A stretch of DNA of 64,000 nt, from the NCBI GenBank assembly GCA_033675265.1, contig JAUJYZ010000775.1, forward strand, positions 304,501-368,500, in the 5' to 3' direction. Under the pieces are notes generated by a model. That model did not search any database and was not told the origin of the DNA. It saw nothing but the letters and a program-made list of their open reading frames with translations. Positions 11,344 to 22,912 of this stretch are shown one piece after another. Source of the stretch: Actinostola sp. cb2023. Lineage: Eukaryota; Cnidaria; Anthozoa; Actiniaria; Actinostolidae. Numbering within the stretch: position 1 is the stretch's first letter; each line of letters opens with the position of its first letter. The position numbers and the translations under genes were made by a program.

Positions 11344-12990
11344 TGGACGTACGTGAAACCCACCACCAGGAAATGTTAAATAACTCGCTTAAAACACCTC
11401 GTACGAAGAAACGACACACACAGCTGAAAAGAAGGATGAATACAGTTTGTTTTGATACTTTATTGGAAACTTCAAATCACCTGAAATCATTTGAACTTTT
11501 CAACCGTAATTGAACGGCAAATTCAAGCGGTTTACCGAACCGATCACACCACAGGAACCCCAACCAACACAGGAACTCCACCTTGAGCCTTGTAAGCCTA
11601 TGTCAGTTGAAACGTGTCGTGCCCCGAATACACAAAATTATGTTCGTAGTGAAAAAGAAATGCATCACAGATGTTCAATAACTACTGGTTGAACTATTAA
11701 ACATTCTAAAATTGCAGTGACGCGAATACAATATATCCAGTTGCTATGATTTTGAAAGACTGACGACCCAAAAATATAACTAATAAAAAAGTCTAAAATA
11801 TGTTATGAATTTTTTTTATTGGAAAAAAAAACAGCGGGCTACAAAACATCGGCTTTAATGTAATGCTCAATTACTTGGATGCGCTCACACTGTTTTTAGT
11901 TATATAGCTTCAAATGAGATACTTCCAGATCATCTGGAGTCTCATTATAGGAAATAGGTAGATTTACTGTTAGGAATCTTGGTAAAATTTCAATTAAAAG
12001 ATGCAAATACAAAAAAAAAATACCACGATTCTTTATCTGGATGCCGACTTTATTAATCACAGTCTAATTTTATAAGCTGGCATCTGCTTTCTCGGGAGAT
12101 AAATCCATTTGTTACCGTCCGGCGGTCTACGTCTGCTTCTCTTGTTTCGTCTTACTTCAGTGAGTTGCGCTTACATGTACTCTCTGAACTAACAATACCT
12201 TGTCACAATTCAGTTGCAAAAGAATTGAAAAATCAGATCAAGAATCAGTGTAGGAACACGGACTTTAATTGAAAAAGGGACTTGAGGCAAAAGTAAGTAA
12301 ACCAGCCATCATTTCCAGTTGAACATGAACTTTAAAACTTATTTGACAAAGTTATTCGTAGAGTTTGGACAGCAGTTTTTATGTGCATAAAAGTAAGGGA
12401 GAGAACGAACTGACAAACTCAATATATTTTCATCAAAATTCAATGGACCGATTCAATTATGGCTTCCAAAATCGAAGGAGGATATATTTCCAAAATGCGG
12501 TTTGATATAAGCTTTTTTGCATTGCCATCATTGTACACCGACGCAGCCCATACTAGTAGTTTCCAGTATTGAACATAGACAATTCTATCAAGGTAGTGGT
12601 TAATACAGAACATTGAAACATCTGGCACCGATCGACGTTTGGTTTGATTTAGTTGGATGCTTAATTAATTATAGAAATTGAGCGAAGGTTGAAGAGCTCT
12701 GTATAAATTCCCCATGCAAATCCTCCTCAGCGCTACTGATGCACTCTAGAAAGGAATTGAGAAAGAGAAAACAAATATCTGACTCCGATGGGATTTGAAC
12801 CCAAGACCTTCGTGTACTGTGTGAATAAACTTGAACCCTAATAAATAAAATAATAAATAAAATAAAATAACTGTTTATTTAAGTGTTATTGTGTTTGCGC
12901 ACTAATTGGGAGACACTGTACTCTAGACACACGATACAAGAAGCTTTATTGGTACCAGAAATACTAGTTACAAATAAATAGGAATATAGT
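11344..12990. other. Intergenic, no gene recognised
   Basis: Several short open frames but none with a recognisable motif. At about 12785-12815 the complement strand reads GGGTTCAAATCCCATC, a good match to the tRNA B box, suggesting a decayed tRNA-derived SINE; no A box or full cloverleaf was found. AT-rich repeats at 12838-12880. Confidence 0.5.
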
Positions 12991-12992
12991 AT

Positions 12993-13145
12993 AGAGTGAT
13001 TCCAATAAACCTGCATGGGCATTACTAACTACACCAATACACACTATTAGACACTCGAGCTCGCTCTTTTGTTTTCTTTTGTTCCTTTACATCTAATAAA
13101 CATTGACAGCTAATTAGTAGTGCCCAGGTTTATTGGAATCACTCT
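12993..13145. mobile_element. MITE with TAGAGTGATTCC ends (Tc1/mariner-like), copy 1
   Basis: Perfect 20-bp terminal inverted repeat AGAGTGATTCCAATAAACCT, with TA at both ends, consistent with TA-target insertion. An inverted second copy is at 35756-35898. Internal sequence such as ACACTATTAGACACTC is shared between the copies. Confidence 0.85.
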
Positions 13146-13898
13146 ATATTTTAGCCTCCGAAACTAAGGGCGGCTGCTAAGGAGGCTATCTATATTTAGA
13201 TCGAGAAAATATTTACTCTCACACACACTATACCACTACATTCTAATATTCTATTGAGCACGTTAATGAAATGTACGGTTAATTAGTCCCTTCGCAAGGC
13301 AGGGTTATTCAAAACAATCGCATTTTAATACAATCGAAGCTCTTCTTGCAACCACTCTCGTAAACGACCAGCTCTACTTATACGACCACATTTACGAAAC
13401 CCCGTTTCATTGTCACCCAAAGTCTGTAATTAAAACTGCTCTCGTATGCGACCGCGACCACTTTTGGTAATTACCAACTGCGTGGTTCCTTTGTTTTTAA
13501 GCTATCGTAAGCGACAACTCAGAGTCTGATTCGTATTAGTCAACACTCAATAACTTCATCAATAAGTCTTCGCTATATATAGACTCAAACTACCGGCTGT
13601 TGTGTGAAATGTTGTTTGCAAGTGCGCATTATAATTCCGAGATGGTTGCTCACGAGAGATTTGACTGTACTCAACTAAGACTCCAACACATGAGGCGAAA
13701 ATGCCAAAATAGGGTTTTGAATGGATTCAAGAACATGGTTATTCGCTGAATTGCATAGAACCGCCATATAAATAAATAGTGGTTGCTATGACGATATAGA
13801 GCAACAAAGCCGCTGACCATAATTAGTTCGAATCAGTCTGAATACAGCCATATTTGAATCAGTAGAAAATTAAGTTTTCTAAAACATAGAGACGAAGC

Positions 13899-13899
13899 T

Positions 13900-13991
<92 letters not shown>
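13899..13991. repeat. (GA)46 microsatellite
   Basis: Uninterrupted AG dinucleotides ending about 100 bp before the start codon of Grl copy A. The position invites a regulatory effect, but none is shown. The Leu/Ser frame on the complement is not a gene. Confidence 0.98.
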
Positions 13992-13995
<4 letters not shown>

Positions 13996-15030
13996 CTTGG
14001 TGAGGCACGTTTCCAAAGGTACTGCATGTACGTTCCCAGCTAAAATTCAATGTAATCGTTTTTATAAATATAATTTAAGGTAAATATCATGGACAATTCA
14101 CCCATTGGACTGATTGATAGAATAGAATCAGAAAATGACAAGATTGTTGTCGACAATGGTGTCAGCAGCGGGACGCACGAAATCCGAGAAAATTACAGCA
14201 TCTCTAATCTTAAAACTATTCTCCAACCGTTGATGACGTCCATGAAGTGCTTTGGTCTAGCCTATGGAGACGTCTTTGAAGCCGCTGATGTAAACATGAA
14301 CTCCGTAGCACCCAAACAACACGGCGAAAATAATCGTCAAATCCAGAAAAAGCGAGCCACCTCCACGGCGTTCTTTTGGAAGTGCTGGAGTACTTTCATC
14401 ACACTGTTGCTATTGGCGACCTGCTGTTTTGGAATGATAAAAATATTTTCTCGACCGGGTAATTTCATGGAAATTTTGGTCCACATTGCTAGATTTCAAT
14501 GGTTTTTGCTGTGTCTGTGTCTACAGTTGATTTGCGTGGTGTCGACCTCTCGCAGACAAAAGTTCAAGTCGTCAAAGTTTGGTCAATTCCTAAAAGAGTT
14601 TACTCTGGACGTCAAAGCAAGCAAGATTCCAGAAGATAGAAGGGCCGTGAAAGTAGTGTTGGTTTTATGCTGGGCTGCCACTGTCTTCAATATTTTTATC
14701 TGCGCTCTTATGTTGTATTTCCCGGACGAGAGCTTTCGCACCCATTCCAGAAAGATGTTCATTGGTGCCAGGAACTCGAACGATTCCGACATCGCTACCC
14801 ATATCTATACACCGATAAACGCCATTCTATCCGGGGCCTGGATTCTACCAACTGCATACTACGTCATACCCTGTCTTTTAGTTGCTAGGAGATTCAATGA
14901 CGTCTTTGAAAGAGCATCCAATGTCATCCATGTGAAGAAAAATCTTGACTTAGTGTCCCTTCGTAGGGAGCATGTTCAGTTGTGTCACGTGGTATCGGCT
15001 CTCGATGAAGTGCTGTCCCCCCTGGGGTTG

Positions 15031-15713
15031 CTCAGGAGAGTTAAGGCACGGGTCTCAAACATTTCAAAATGGCGGCTTTAAAAACAAGAGGGGTGGTCTA
15101 TTTCTTTTCCTTTTTGTGATTATTCACTGAAACTTTGACAAATGTAATAAAGTCAAAACCTTAACCTTTGTATATAGTTGTTTCTATGGAAACATGTAAT
15201 CTGACCTTTGACCTTCAATTTCAAAATTTGACATAAAAGTCTCCTGGAGGACAATAGAAAGTTTTCGTAGGGTGGATATTTCTATGTGAATAAATCAGAG
15301 TTACTGGGTAGTCTCTCGGTCTAATTTGAAAATTTGCTTAACTTGTTTGGAAGTCTCATTAAGGTATACATGAAATTTGATACTCTTTATTTTCTTCTTT
15401 GTTATAATATTATTTCATGATATCTAATTGGAGCGATAAACTTGAAGGCATATAGTATCATATAGAATGTTTAATAATCCAATACATCAACATTTTTCCA
15501 TACTCCCGAGGCCTTGAAAGTTATTTTTCAAAACTCCAGTTCAAAGGTCAAGTATGCTGTCACCATGGTTGCCATATTAACAAAAATTAACAAAACGTTA
15601 ATCTTAATGATGTGTCCTAAATTGTAGTCTCTACAGTAAAACTAGATGATATTACAGTCATTCTAAGCTTGATGGGCGTGGTCGTCTTAGACCCGTGCCT
15701 TAATGCCCCTGAG
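15031..15713. mobile_element. 683-bp non-autonomous element inserted in the Grl A exon
   Basis: Ends are inverted repeats CTCAGGAGAGTTAAGGCACG (left) and, complemented, CTCAGGGGCATTAAGGCACG (right); 22 of 25 end positions match. It is flanked by TG on both sides (15029-15030, 15714-15715), and removing it plus one TG exactly restores the copy B reading frame. No coding capacity. It belongs with the elements at 17063-17745 and 22913-25517. Confidence 0.88.
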
Positions 15714-15970
15714 TGGTATCGTATGCAATATACATTCCTCTGACGTGTATGAACTTGAACGTCTGTGTTACAACGTGGCAAACTTCTTCCAATATCGTGC
15801 GTATGACTTACATTTTTTGGCTCAGTTCCAATGCGATGACCCTATTGGTCTGTTCTATCGCTGGGGCCTGCGTTAATAACTCGGTAAGTTTTTTTTAATA
15901 CTAATTATTAATTGGCCAGCGCTCGCTTTTCATATGGAAGAGACTGGAAACAAACAAAACAATAGCCTAA

Positions 15971-16996
15971 TACCAAATATGGAATATTCTTACCAAATAT
16001 GGAATATTCTTACCAAATATGGAATATTCTTACCAAATATGGAATATTCTTACCAAATATGGAATATTCTTACCAAATATGGAATATTCTTACCAAATAT
16101 GGAATATTCTTACCAAATATGGAATATTCTTACCAAATATGGAATATTCTTACCAAATATGGAATATTCTTACCAATTATGGAATATTCTTACCAATTAT
16201 GGAATATTCTTACCAAATATGGAATATTCTTACCAAATATGGAATATGCTCAACAAATATGGAATATGCTTATTCCAAATATGGAATATTCTTACCAAAT
16301 ATGGAATATTCTTACCAAATATGGAATGTTCTTACCAATTATGGAATATTCTTACCAAATATGGAATATTCTTAACAAATATGGAATATTCTTAACAAAT
16401 ATGGAATATTCTTAACAAATATGGAATATTCTTAACAAATATGGAATATTCTTAACAAATATGGAATATTCTTACCAAATATGGAATGTTCTTACCAAAT
16501 ATGGAATATTCTTACCAATTATGGAATATTCTTACCAATTATGGAATATTCTTACCAAATATATATGGAATATTCTTACTAAATATGGAATATGCTCAAC
16601 AAATATGGAGTATGCTTATTCCAAATATGGAATATTCTTACCAAATATGGAATATTCTTACTAAATATGGAATATGCTCAACAAATATGGAATATGCTTA
16701 TTCCAAACATGGAATATTCTTACCAAATATGGAATATTCTTACCAAATATGGAATGTTCTTACCAATTATGGAATATTCTTACCAAATATGGAATATTCT
16801 TACCAATTATGGAATATTCTTACCAATTATGGAATATTCTTACCAATTATGGAATATTCTTACCAAATATGGAATGTTCTTACTAAATATGGAATATGCT
16901 CAACAAATATGGAATATGCTTATTCCAAATATGGAATATTCTTACCCGAATTAAATATGGAATGTTCTTACCAAATATGGAATATTCCTGCCGAAT
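15971..16996. repeat. 20-bp satellite in Grl A intron 1
   Basis: About 50 copies of CCAAATATGGAATATTCTTA, each holding the palindrome GAATATTC. Variants (ATTATGG, AACAAATATGG, ATGCT) are arranged in blocks, suggesting multi-unit duplications. The period of 20 keeps all forward frames open, producing spurious proteins rich in EYSYQIWN. Confidence 0.98.
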
Positions 16997-17062
16997 AAAT
17001 AATTGGACTGGAAATGAATTAGTGTAATATTGAAGTGGAATCCTACTTCATCTACATGTGAT

Positions 17063-17745
17063 CTCAAGCCTGTTAAGGCCTGAGTTTGATCTTGTTTAAC
17101 CTTGAGAACAGAATGAAGAATTGCTTAGTATGGAAATACATTTTCAAGTCATATTTTCATGTTTTGTTAGTTTTCACATCCTTAAATTTTGGTTTGCTTT
17201 TTTGTGGTGATCACGTGATCTATGACGTCATATTCGAGAAAAACACTAAATCGTGGTCCGGTAGCGAGTTTTATAAGTGGCAAAAAAATTAATATCAAAA
17301 TCAATGCATTTCATAGAGCTAAATAACATGCTGGGAGATGATTGTAGCTTTGCTGTCGGTAAAAGAGACATTAAGGGGAATTGTTTGAAATGTCAGGTCA
17401 CGTGACCTGTTTTAGCAAATATCCCCTTAAATCTTGAAGAAAGTCCTATCAGCTAGACAGATGTTCGTAGTACTCGGTAATTGAAGTACGTTAGGCACAT
17501 CGTTTTGTCTTTGTGATTAAAACTCGCCGCCGGAGAATCTGATAAAACGAATGTTGTATAATAATTAATGACATCACGTGGTCACGTGATCACTCTAACC
17601 CTTAAAATGAAGTTAAATATAATTGTCGTGATACTTTCTAACATTGAGCCAAGTTTCATCTAATTAAGTCAATTCTCCACGTTTCAACGTCAAAAAAACG
17701 TTCGTTTTTAAGCTCCTGACCCAGGCCTTTTAAAACATGATTGAG
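17063..17745. mobile_element. Element of the CTCA-TTAAGGC family in Grl A intron 1
   Basis: The left end CTCAAGCCTGTTAAGGCCTG resembles the complement of the right end (CTCAATCATGTTTTAAAAGG), with AT on each side as a possible 2-bp duplication. It contains several TCACGTGA palindromes. The ends are less well preserved than in the two sister elements, so boundaries are less certain. Confidence 0.6.
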
Positions 17746-17889
17746 ATCCGCGGTATCGCAGTATCGATGACGTAGACACCCTGGGTAAAGATTAATTAAT
17801 AATAATAAAAAAAGAAAAGAGGCAAGAAAAATAACTTTTGTTTTATTTCTTTTAGACATACCGCTTATCTGAAGTTCTGTACGACATCG

Positions 17890-18185
17890 ACATTGTGAAC
17901 ATTGACAGCAGAAACGAACTCGAGGTATTTAAACACACTCACGCTTGATTCCAACATGGCGGCGCGTGTCCAAAGGGTTGGGGCGAGCACCAAAACGAGG
18001 ATAGTCGGCCATCTTGTTTTGTGTCATGTAAGCTATCAATATTGAGAACTTTGACAGCAGAAATGAACTCGAGGTATTTAAACACAATCATGCTTCATTC
18101 CAACATGGCGAACGCGCGTTCAAAGGGTTGGTGCGAGCACCAAAACGAGGGTAGTCGGCCATCTTGTTTTGTGTCAAGTAAGCTA
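17890..18185. repeat. Tandem duplication spanning the end of Grl A exon 2
   Basis: About 145 bp containing the second half of exon 2 (ACAGCAGAAACGAACTCGAG), its GTATTT donor and following intron is repeated directly at about 18040-18185 with modest divergence. The second copy lacks the exon's first half and proper acceptor, so it is an exon relic. Confidence 0.85.
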
Positions 18186-18289
18186 TGGTAGAAATTAAAA
18201 TTCCATGCTTCTGAACGATTAACTGAAGGGTATTTTTGGAGACCGATGAAGGATCCGGAATAAAAAATAACCAGAACATGGCCAACGTA

Positions 18290-19110
18290 ATATTATTTAT
18301 TACATATATAACGAGAATTCCAAATTGCATATAGTTCATTTGTAGAAATGTATACGCTCTATTTTCACATGTGAAAAAAAGCGATACGTCCAAACAGCAT
18401 CGGGTATAGCTTTTTCACATGTGGAAGTATAACCAATCAGCATCGAGAATTAGAATATCCAGCCAATCAGAGAGCGAGAAAAAAAACACTTGAATGGCTT
18501 TCCCGATTGTGAGACGATGGTCGTTGTTGTATGTTTATAAAATGGCTGAACAATCCGTCTCAATTAGCCATTACCTAAACGAGCAGGGGACTGGGAACGA
18601 GTTTATTAGAATTAATATATGCAATTACGAAATTAAGTTCATGACATGAAACAGCATGTTGAAATTAGTATCTGTGCAAAGTGTGGTGTGATTTGAGCGA
18701 ATTCTGTCAGAATTATAGACTTTTGAAAATGTGTTGTCCAGCCAAAATTTTACAGTGAATGTATGGTTTGGCTGAACAACGTCAAACAATTACAGAGTTT
18801 GTATGAAAAAATAGACATCTTTGATGCCTTCTAGCATCGTCAATATATTAAGCCGAAGTTCACCAAACTTTCCAGACTAGCTAAGCAAAGTTTGATCTGA
18901 TCTTTCAGAAAATGATGCCCACTTTTGCTAGTTTCTTATTGAATTAGTTTTACGGACTTGGTCCCATTCCCCTGCTCGTTTTGGCAATGGCTAATTAATT
19001 ATCCTCTAAATGAATTTATAGAGAATCAGACAAACAAAAACACAATTACCAACATCCCTATGAGAATATAAACCCGTACGTCGCGCTTATAATCAGTCAT
19101 CTATATTCAT
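18290..19110. mobile_element. Nested repeats in Grl A intron 2
   Basis: An inverted-repeat element at about 18561-19000 has ends built on TTAGCCATT-CC-AAACGAGCAGGGGA in opposite orientation. It appears to sit inside an older dispersed repeat whose flanks (ATAACGAGAATTC and GCGATACG-AGCATCG-GTATAGC at 18300-18420; ATAAACCCGTACGTCGC at 19068) recur at 20000-20115 and 20234-20252. Confidence 0.6.
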
Positions 19111-19334
19111 AATTTCAGCTGGTGCTGCTTATATCTAATTTGAACAGCAACTACACTGGGCTAACGGTCGGGGGACTGGTAACTATCACTAAAGGAATGA
19201 TTCTAACGGTAAGTACCTGATTTTTAATCGAGAATCGTGAACAACGAATGGAAAAGTGAAAGGAGAAAAGAGATGTTGAAATGAAGGAAGAAAGAGAGAA
19301 AGAAAGGAAGAAGGAAAGGTCGTAGTTAGTATGG

Positions 19335-19592
19335 TGGGAAGCAAATTACGAATCGTTGCCGAAGAAAATTACGAATCGTTGCCGAGCAAATTACGAATCG
19401 TTGCCGAAGCAAATTACGAATCGTTGCCGAAGCAAATAACGAATCGTTGCTGAAGCAAATTACGAATCGTTGCCGAAGCAAATTACGAATCGTTACCGAA
19501 GCAAATTACGAATCGTTGCCGAGCAAAATACGAATCGTTGCCGAAGCAAATTACGAATCGATGCCGAAGCAAATTACGAATCGTTGCCGAAG
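19335..19592. repeat. 23-bp minisatellite in Grl A intron 3
   Basis: About 11 copies of AAGCAAATTACGAATCGTTG plus CCG. Confidence 0.96.
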
Positions 19593-20288
19593 TAAATTTC
19601 ACAAACATTTCTTACAAGGTAGTGTACAGTTTTTATTCTGTGATCTAATCATATTCTTTGAATCTTGATTGTGTGTTTGTATTGCAGGTGTTTGGTACGA
19701 TTATTGCTTACTTCACAATACTTATCCAATTCAAATGATGGCAACGAAAACGTAGAATTCGGCCTCTACCACAGGAAGACCAAAGCGTAGAAAATGGAGT
19801 CTAATATTTATAATAAAATTAATTATACATATTATATATAATACTAAATATGCAGACAGTACTGTTTCACTCTTTGTGAGCTCATCAGTGCAGAACAGAG
19901 GTTTCATATATATACATATATCGTACAAATGAATAAACAAAAAAAAGTAATTGTCTTTCATTCAGAGTTTGCCCATACAACAAAAAATATTACAAAAACA
20001 TTATTGCATAAATAACGAGAATTCTATGTCAAAAAGCTCATACGCTATATTTTTGACTTGTGAAAAAGCGATACGCGTTCAATCAGCATCGCGTATAGCT
20101 TTTTTTATAGCCTGAAGAGTAGCTGTTTGTTTTGATTCAAACATAAATCGATTAATTAAAGTTTCAAAATTATCGTTGTTGTTGTTATATATATATGTCA
20201 TAAAGATATTGTTGTTTGAGTAAAACGCGCACTGAATATAAACCCGTACGTCGCACTAAGAAGTAATCGTTAGTCCTTCATCGTAGGA

Positions 20289-20505
20289 GGCAGCATGGTC
20301 GAGTGGTCAGAGCGTCGGTCTCAGAATCCGGTGACCCCGAGTTCGAGTCCCGCTCTGTCCACTAGCTGCGACTGTATTTGTTCTGGTCAATCCCTAGTTC
20401 AAATTCAGTTTCTCGTCGACCATGCTTGTAAATAGTCAACTGGTTCGCCTCCTTGCCAGTTGGGTTTCTTAAAAACATATTTATTTCAGTTTCAGTTTCA
20501 TTTCA
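20289..20505 (+). mobile_element. tRNA-derived SINE
   Basis: The first 75 bases are tRNA-like: A box TGGTCGAGTGG, B box AGTTCGAGTCC, with a degenerate stem, followed by about 140 bp of non-tRNA body (ACTGTATTTGTTCTGG, GTCGACCATGCTTGTAAATAG) and an A/T-rich tail. A SINE with this body is familiar to me from coral genomes. The missing acceptor-stem pairing and the attached body argue against a working tRNA gene. The internal promoter would be read by RNA polymerase III. Confidence 0.8.
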
Positions 20506-20622
20506 GGAGGACCAGATTGGAAAAAAGCATAGCTTTATCTGTTACATCCTCATTAAAAATATAAAGTGTTAGTCTTTCGTCTTTAATCGTTCGTCGTTAG
20601 TCTTTCGTCGTTAGGTCTTGTA

Positions 20623-21030
20623 ATGGTCCCGTTCACACGGTACCGGACTAATATTTATCCATTCAAAAAGTTGTACGTTTAGGTATTCCGTTCACACGGC
20701 ACTGAGCTATCCGGCCAAAAATTTGTACGCCTTGCCGTGCAAATTTGGGACCTGCAAAATCGAGGTCAAAATTTTGACTTCGGATAAAAAATTGACCAGT
20801 ACTGTTTTGGGCAAGCAATATTTGGGCGCCATTTTGATTCTGACTAGGAAGTATGCTAGGCTCTGCGCATGATCAGATGGCAAAACCACTGACATTATCA
20901 TATTGATCCGGTTCCGTGTGAACAGGACGTACTTTTATACAATTAAAGAGACGGTTCCGTGTAAACGGTGTGTGCTGGTCAAATTTTTGAACGGTTAAAA
21001 ATTCGTCCGGTACCGTGTGCAGGGGACCAT
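20623..21030. mobile_element. MITE, ~408 bp, ends ATGGTCCC
   Basis: The two ends are inverted copies: ATGGTCCCGTTCACACGGTA at the left, and the complement of TACCGTGTGCAGGGGACCAT at the right. Further internal copies of the CCGTTCACACGG / CCGTGTGAAC motif are present. No coding capacity. Confidence 0.8.
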
Positions 21031-22400
21031 CATTCTCAAAATAAGGCATGACATCGGTGTAAGAACCTTACATACAAACACTGTATCGCTAATTTTCAAA
21101 ATAACCACAATAATTCATAGAGATATGGATTCATCAATCCAGTACTAGTACTGCAAAGGGTTTAGAGATCTGAACTTAGAACGAAGTGAGTTGATACACG
21201 TAGTGACTGAGAGAAAAATGCAGTTACGTCAGTTGTGAGTGTTTTATACCGAGATAAACCCCAAAATTGAAGTAACACATATACATATATACATGTATAC
21301 ACGATGAATTTTACAAAATATTTGCATAATAATTCATCGCTTCGATGGCGGTATTGTTACAAAAATAGTTTTGCTTTCAGGGAGTCACTTTGTACAATCA
21401 GATAAAACAAAAGCCAGAAATAGAAAATAACTTTTCTTTGTTACGCAAATTAAAAAGTAAATTCGGGTGCTTGACTTACGGAAATGCTGTACAAAATGGA
21501 ACTGTCACCAAAAACCAAATAACTGACATATTTTGATTGACGCAAAACGTACTTATACTATTTATTTGACAGTGTCAACAATAACAGTCGAGTTTTTCAT
21601 TATGTTAAAATCTAATTGAAAAGTATTTCACGTCAACTCGATTGTTTTCGTATTGTCCGCAATAGTACAGTTAATTTAATGTAAATTAGGTTCTGGTAAG
21701 CTTCTCTTTATAATCGGTTTGTTGTTCGAAGATTGACTCATTAAAATTTGAACTTATTGAGTTGTTTACGAATTACACTGAACATGGTTTGACTGATGAC
21801 CAAGTGTTTTGAGGCTTCCAACGAAGTCAAAATGTAGGCTGACTTTGAGTTATCTCAGTCTCGAACACTACAAGAAAACCAGTGGTTAATTTGAGAAAGA
21901 CACAAGCTACAGCCTTCCAGAAAACAACACAAGATTCCAAGTAAGTTTACAGGCAAAGAATTATTATGAATTCACGTTATATAAGAACGGTAAAAATAGC
22001 TAGTACATTTGAAACTGAAGGCAGCCGGTTATTAAAACCCAAACGCTCTTAGTTTACGTGACTTACGTATCCTAAACTGAAGTGAGCGAGGACGCAAGCT
22101 TTTATTTATCACCAGTAGTAGGAATATTACCTTCAACATTCAAACGAGAGTAGAGTGAACCTTTGACATCGTGCAAAAAGCACTAAATTTACTGACATTT
22201 CAGACGTTAGTCCTTCGTTGGAGTAAATAAAATAAAGTATCAAATAAAAAGCTTAAAAGAGCCAAGACTAAAGAGGAAGAACTAATGACAACTAGAACCA
22301 TCGACGAAGGACTTCTTCAGTACCATCCATATCACAGACAGATTTAGAAATTCCTTTATTCCATACATGTGTAGGATATTTAACCGTTAGTTACTCTCTC
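21031..22400. other. Intergenic, no gene recognised
   Basis: No motif-bearing frame. Isolated words of the 14-bp satellite found further on (for example GTTAGTCCTTCGT near 22205) occur here and near 20265 and 20570-20615, in both orientations. Confidence 0.55.
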
Positions 22401-22404
22401 GATC

Positions 22405-22912
22405 TAAAGACGAATAACTAACGACGAAGGACTAACGACGAAGAACTAACGAGGAAGGACTAACGAGGAAGGACTAACGACGAAGGACTAACGACGAAGG
22501 ACTAACGACGAAGGACTAACGACGAAGAACTAACGACGAAGGACTAACGACGAAGGACTAACGACGAAGGACTAACGACGAAGAACTAACGACGAAGGAC
22601 TAACGACGAAGAACTAACGAGGAAGGACTAACGACGAAGAACTAATGACGAAGAACTAACGACGAAGGACTAACGACGAAGGTCTAACGACGAAGGACTA
22701 ACGACGATGGACTAACGACGAAGAACTAACGACGAAGGACTAACGACGAAGGACTAACGACGAAGAACTAACGACGAAGGACTAACGACGAAGGACTAAC
22801 GACGAAGGACTAACGACGAAGAACTAACGACGAAGGACTGACGGAGGACTAACGACGAAGGACTAACGACGGAGGACTAACGACGAAGGACTAACGACGA
22901 AGAACTAACGAC
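22405..22912. repeat. 14-bp satellite, left block
   Basis: About 36 copies of ACTAACGACGAAGG with AAGA/AAGG variants. The array continues at 25518 after a 2.6-kb insertion. Confidence 0.97.

Larger units (their letters stand above)
14089..19738 (+). pseudogene. Gustatory receptor-like (Grl) copy A, disrupted
   Basis: Partner of the intact copy B at 26143-29575 and nearly identical over much of the main exon. The pieces are: 14089-15030 plus 15716-15883 (main exon, interrupted), 17856-17924 (YRLSEVLYDIDI), 19119-19208 (LVLLISNLNSNYTGLT) and 19688-19735 with stop to 19738. The end reads FGTIIAYFTILIQFK, matching the TYxxxxxQF signature of TM7 of insect gustatory receptors (here AYFTILIQF). All introns are phase 0 with GT/AG ends. 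The main exon is split by a 683-bp element at 15031-15713. Read straight through, it gives a 330-residue protein that ends in foreign residues after TM4 and lacks TM5-TM7. Removing the element as an intron does not restore the frame. Introns contain a 20-bp satellite, a second element and a 23-bp satellite. Family role: seven-helix ligand-gated channels or chemoreceptors with intracellular N-termini; cnidarian ligands are unknown. A very recent insertion still polymorphic in the population is possible. Confidence 0.88.

Noticed and set aside
15031..15713. Intron within Grl copy A
   Set aside because: There is no GT/AG pair at the right places, and the nearest usable donor (GG|GTTGCT) would shift the frame. 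The inverted ends and TG duplication show insertion.
15934..16998. Seven forward frames repeating EYSYQIWNILTKYG
   Set aside because: Products of the 20-bp intronic satellite, which has no stop in any forward phase.
20289..20363. Functional tRNA gene
   Set aside because: A and B boxes are present, but stem pairing is poor and a SINE body follows directly.
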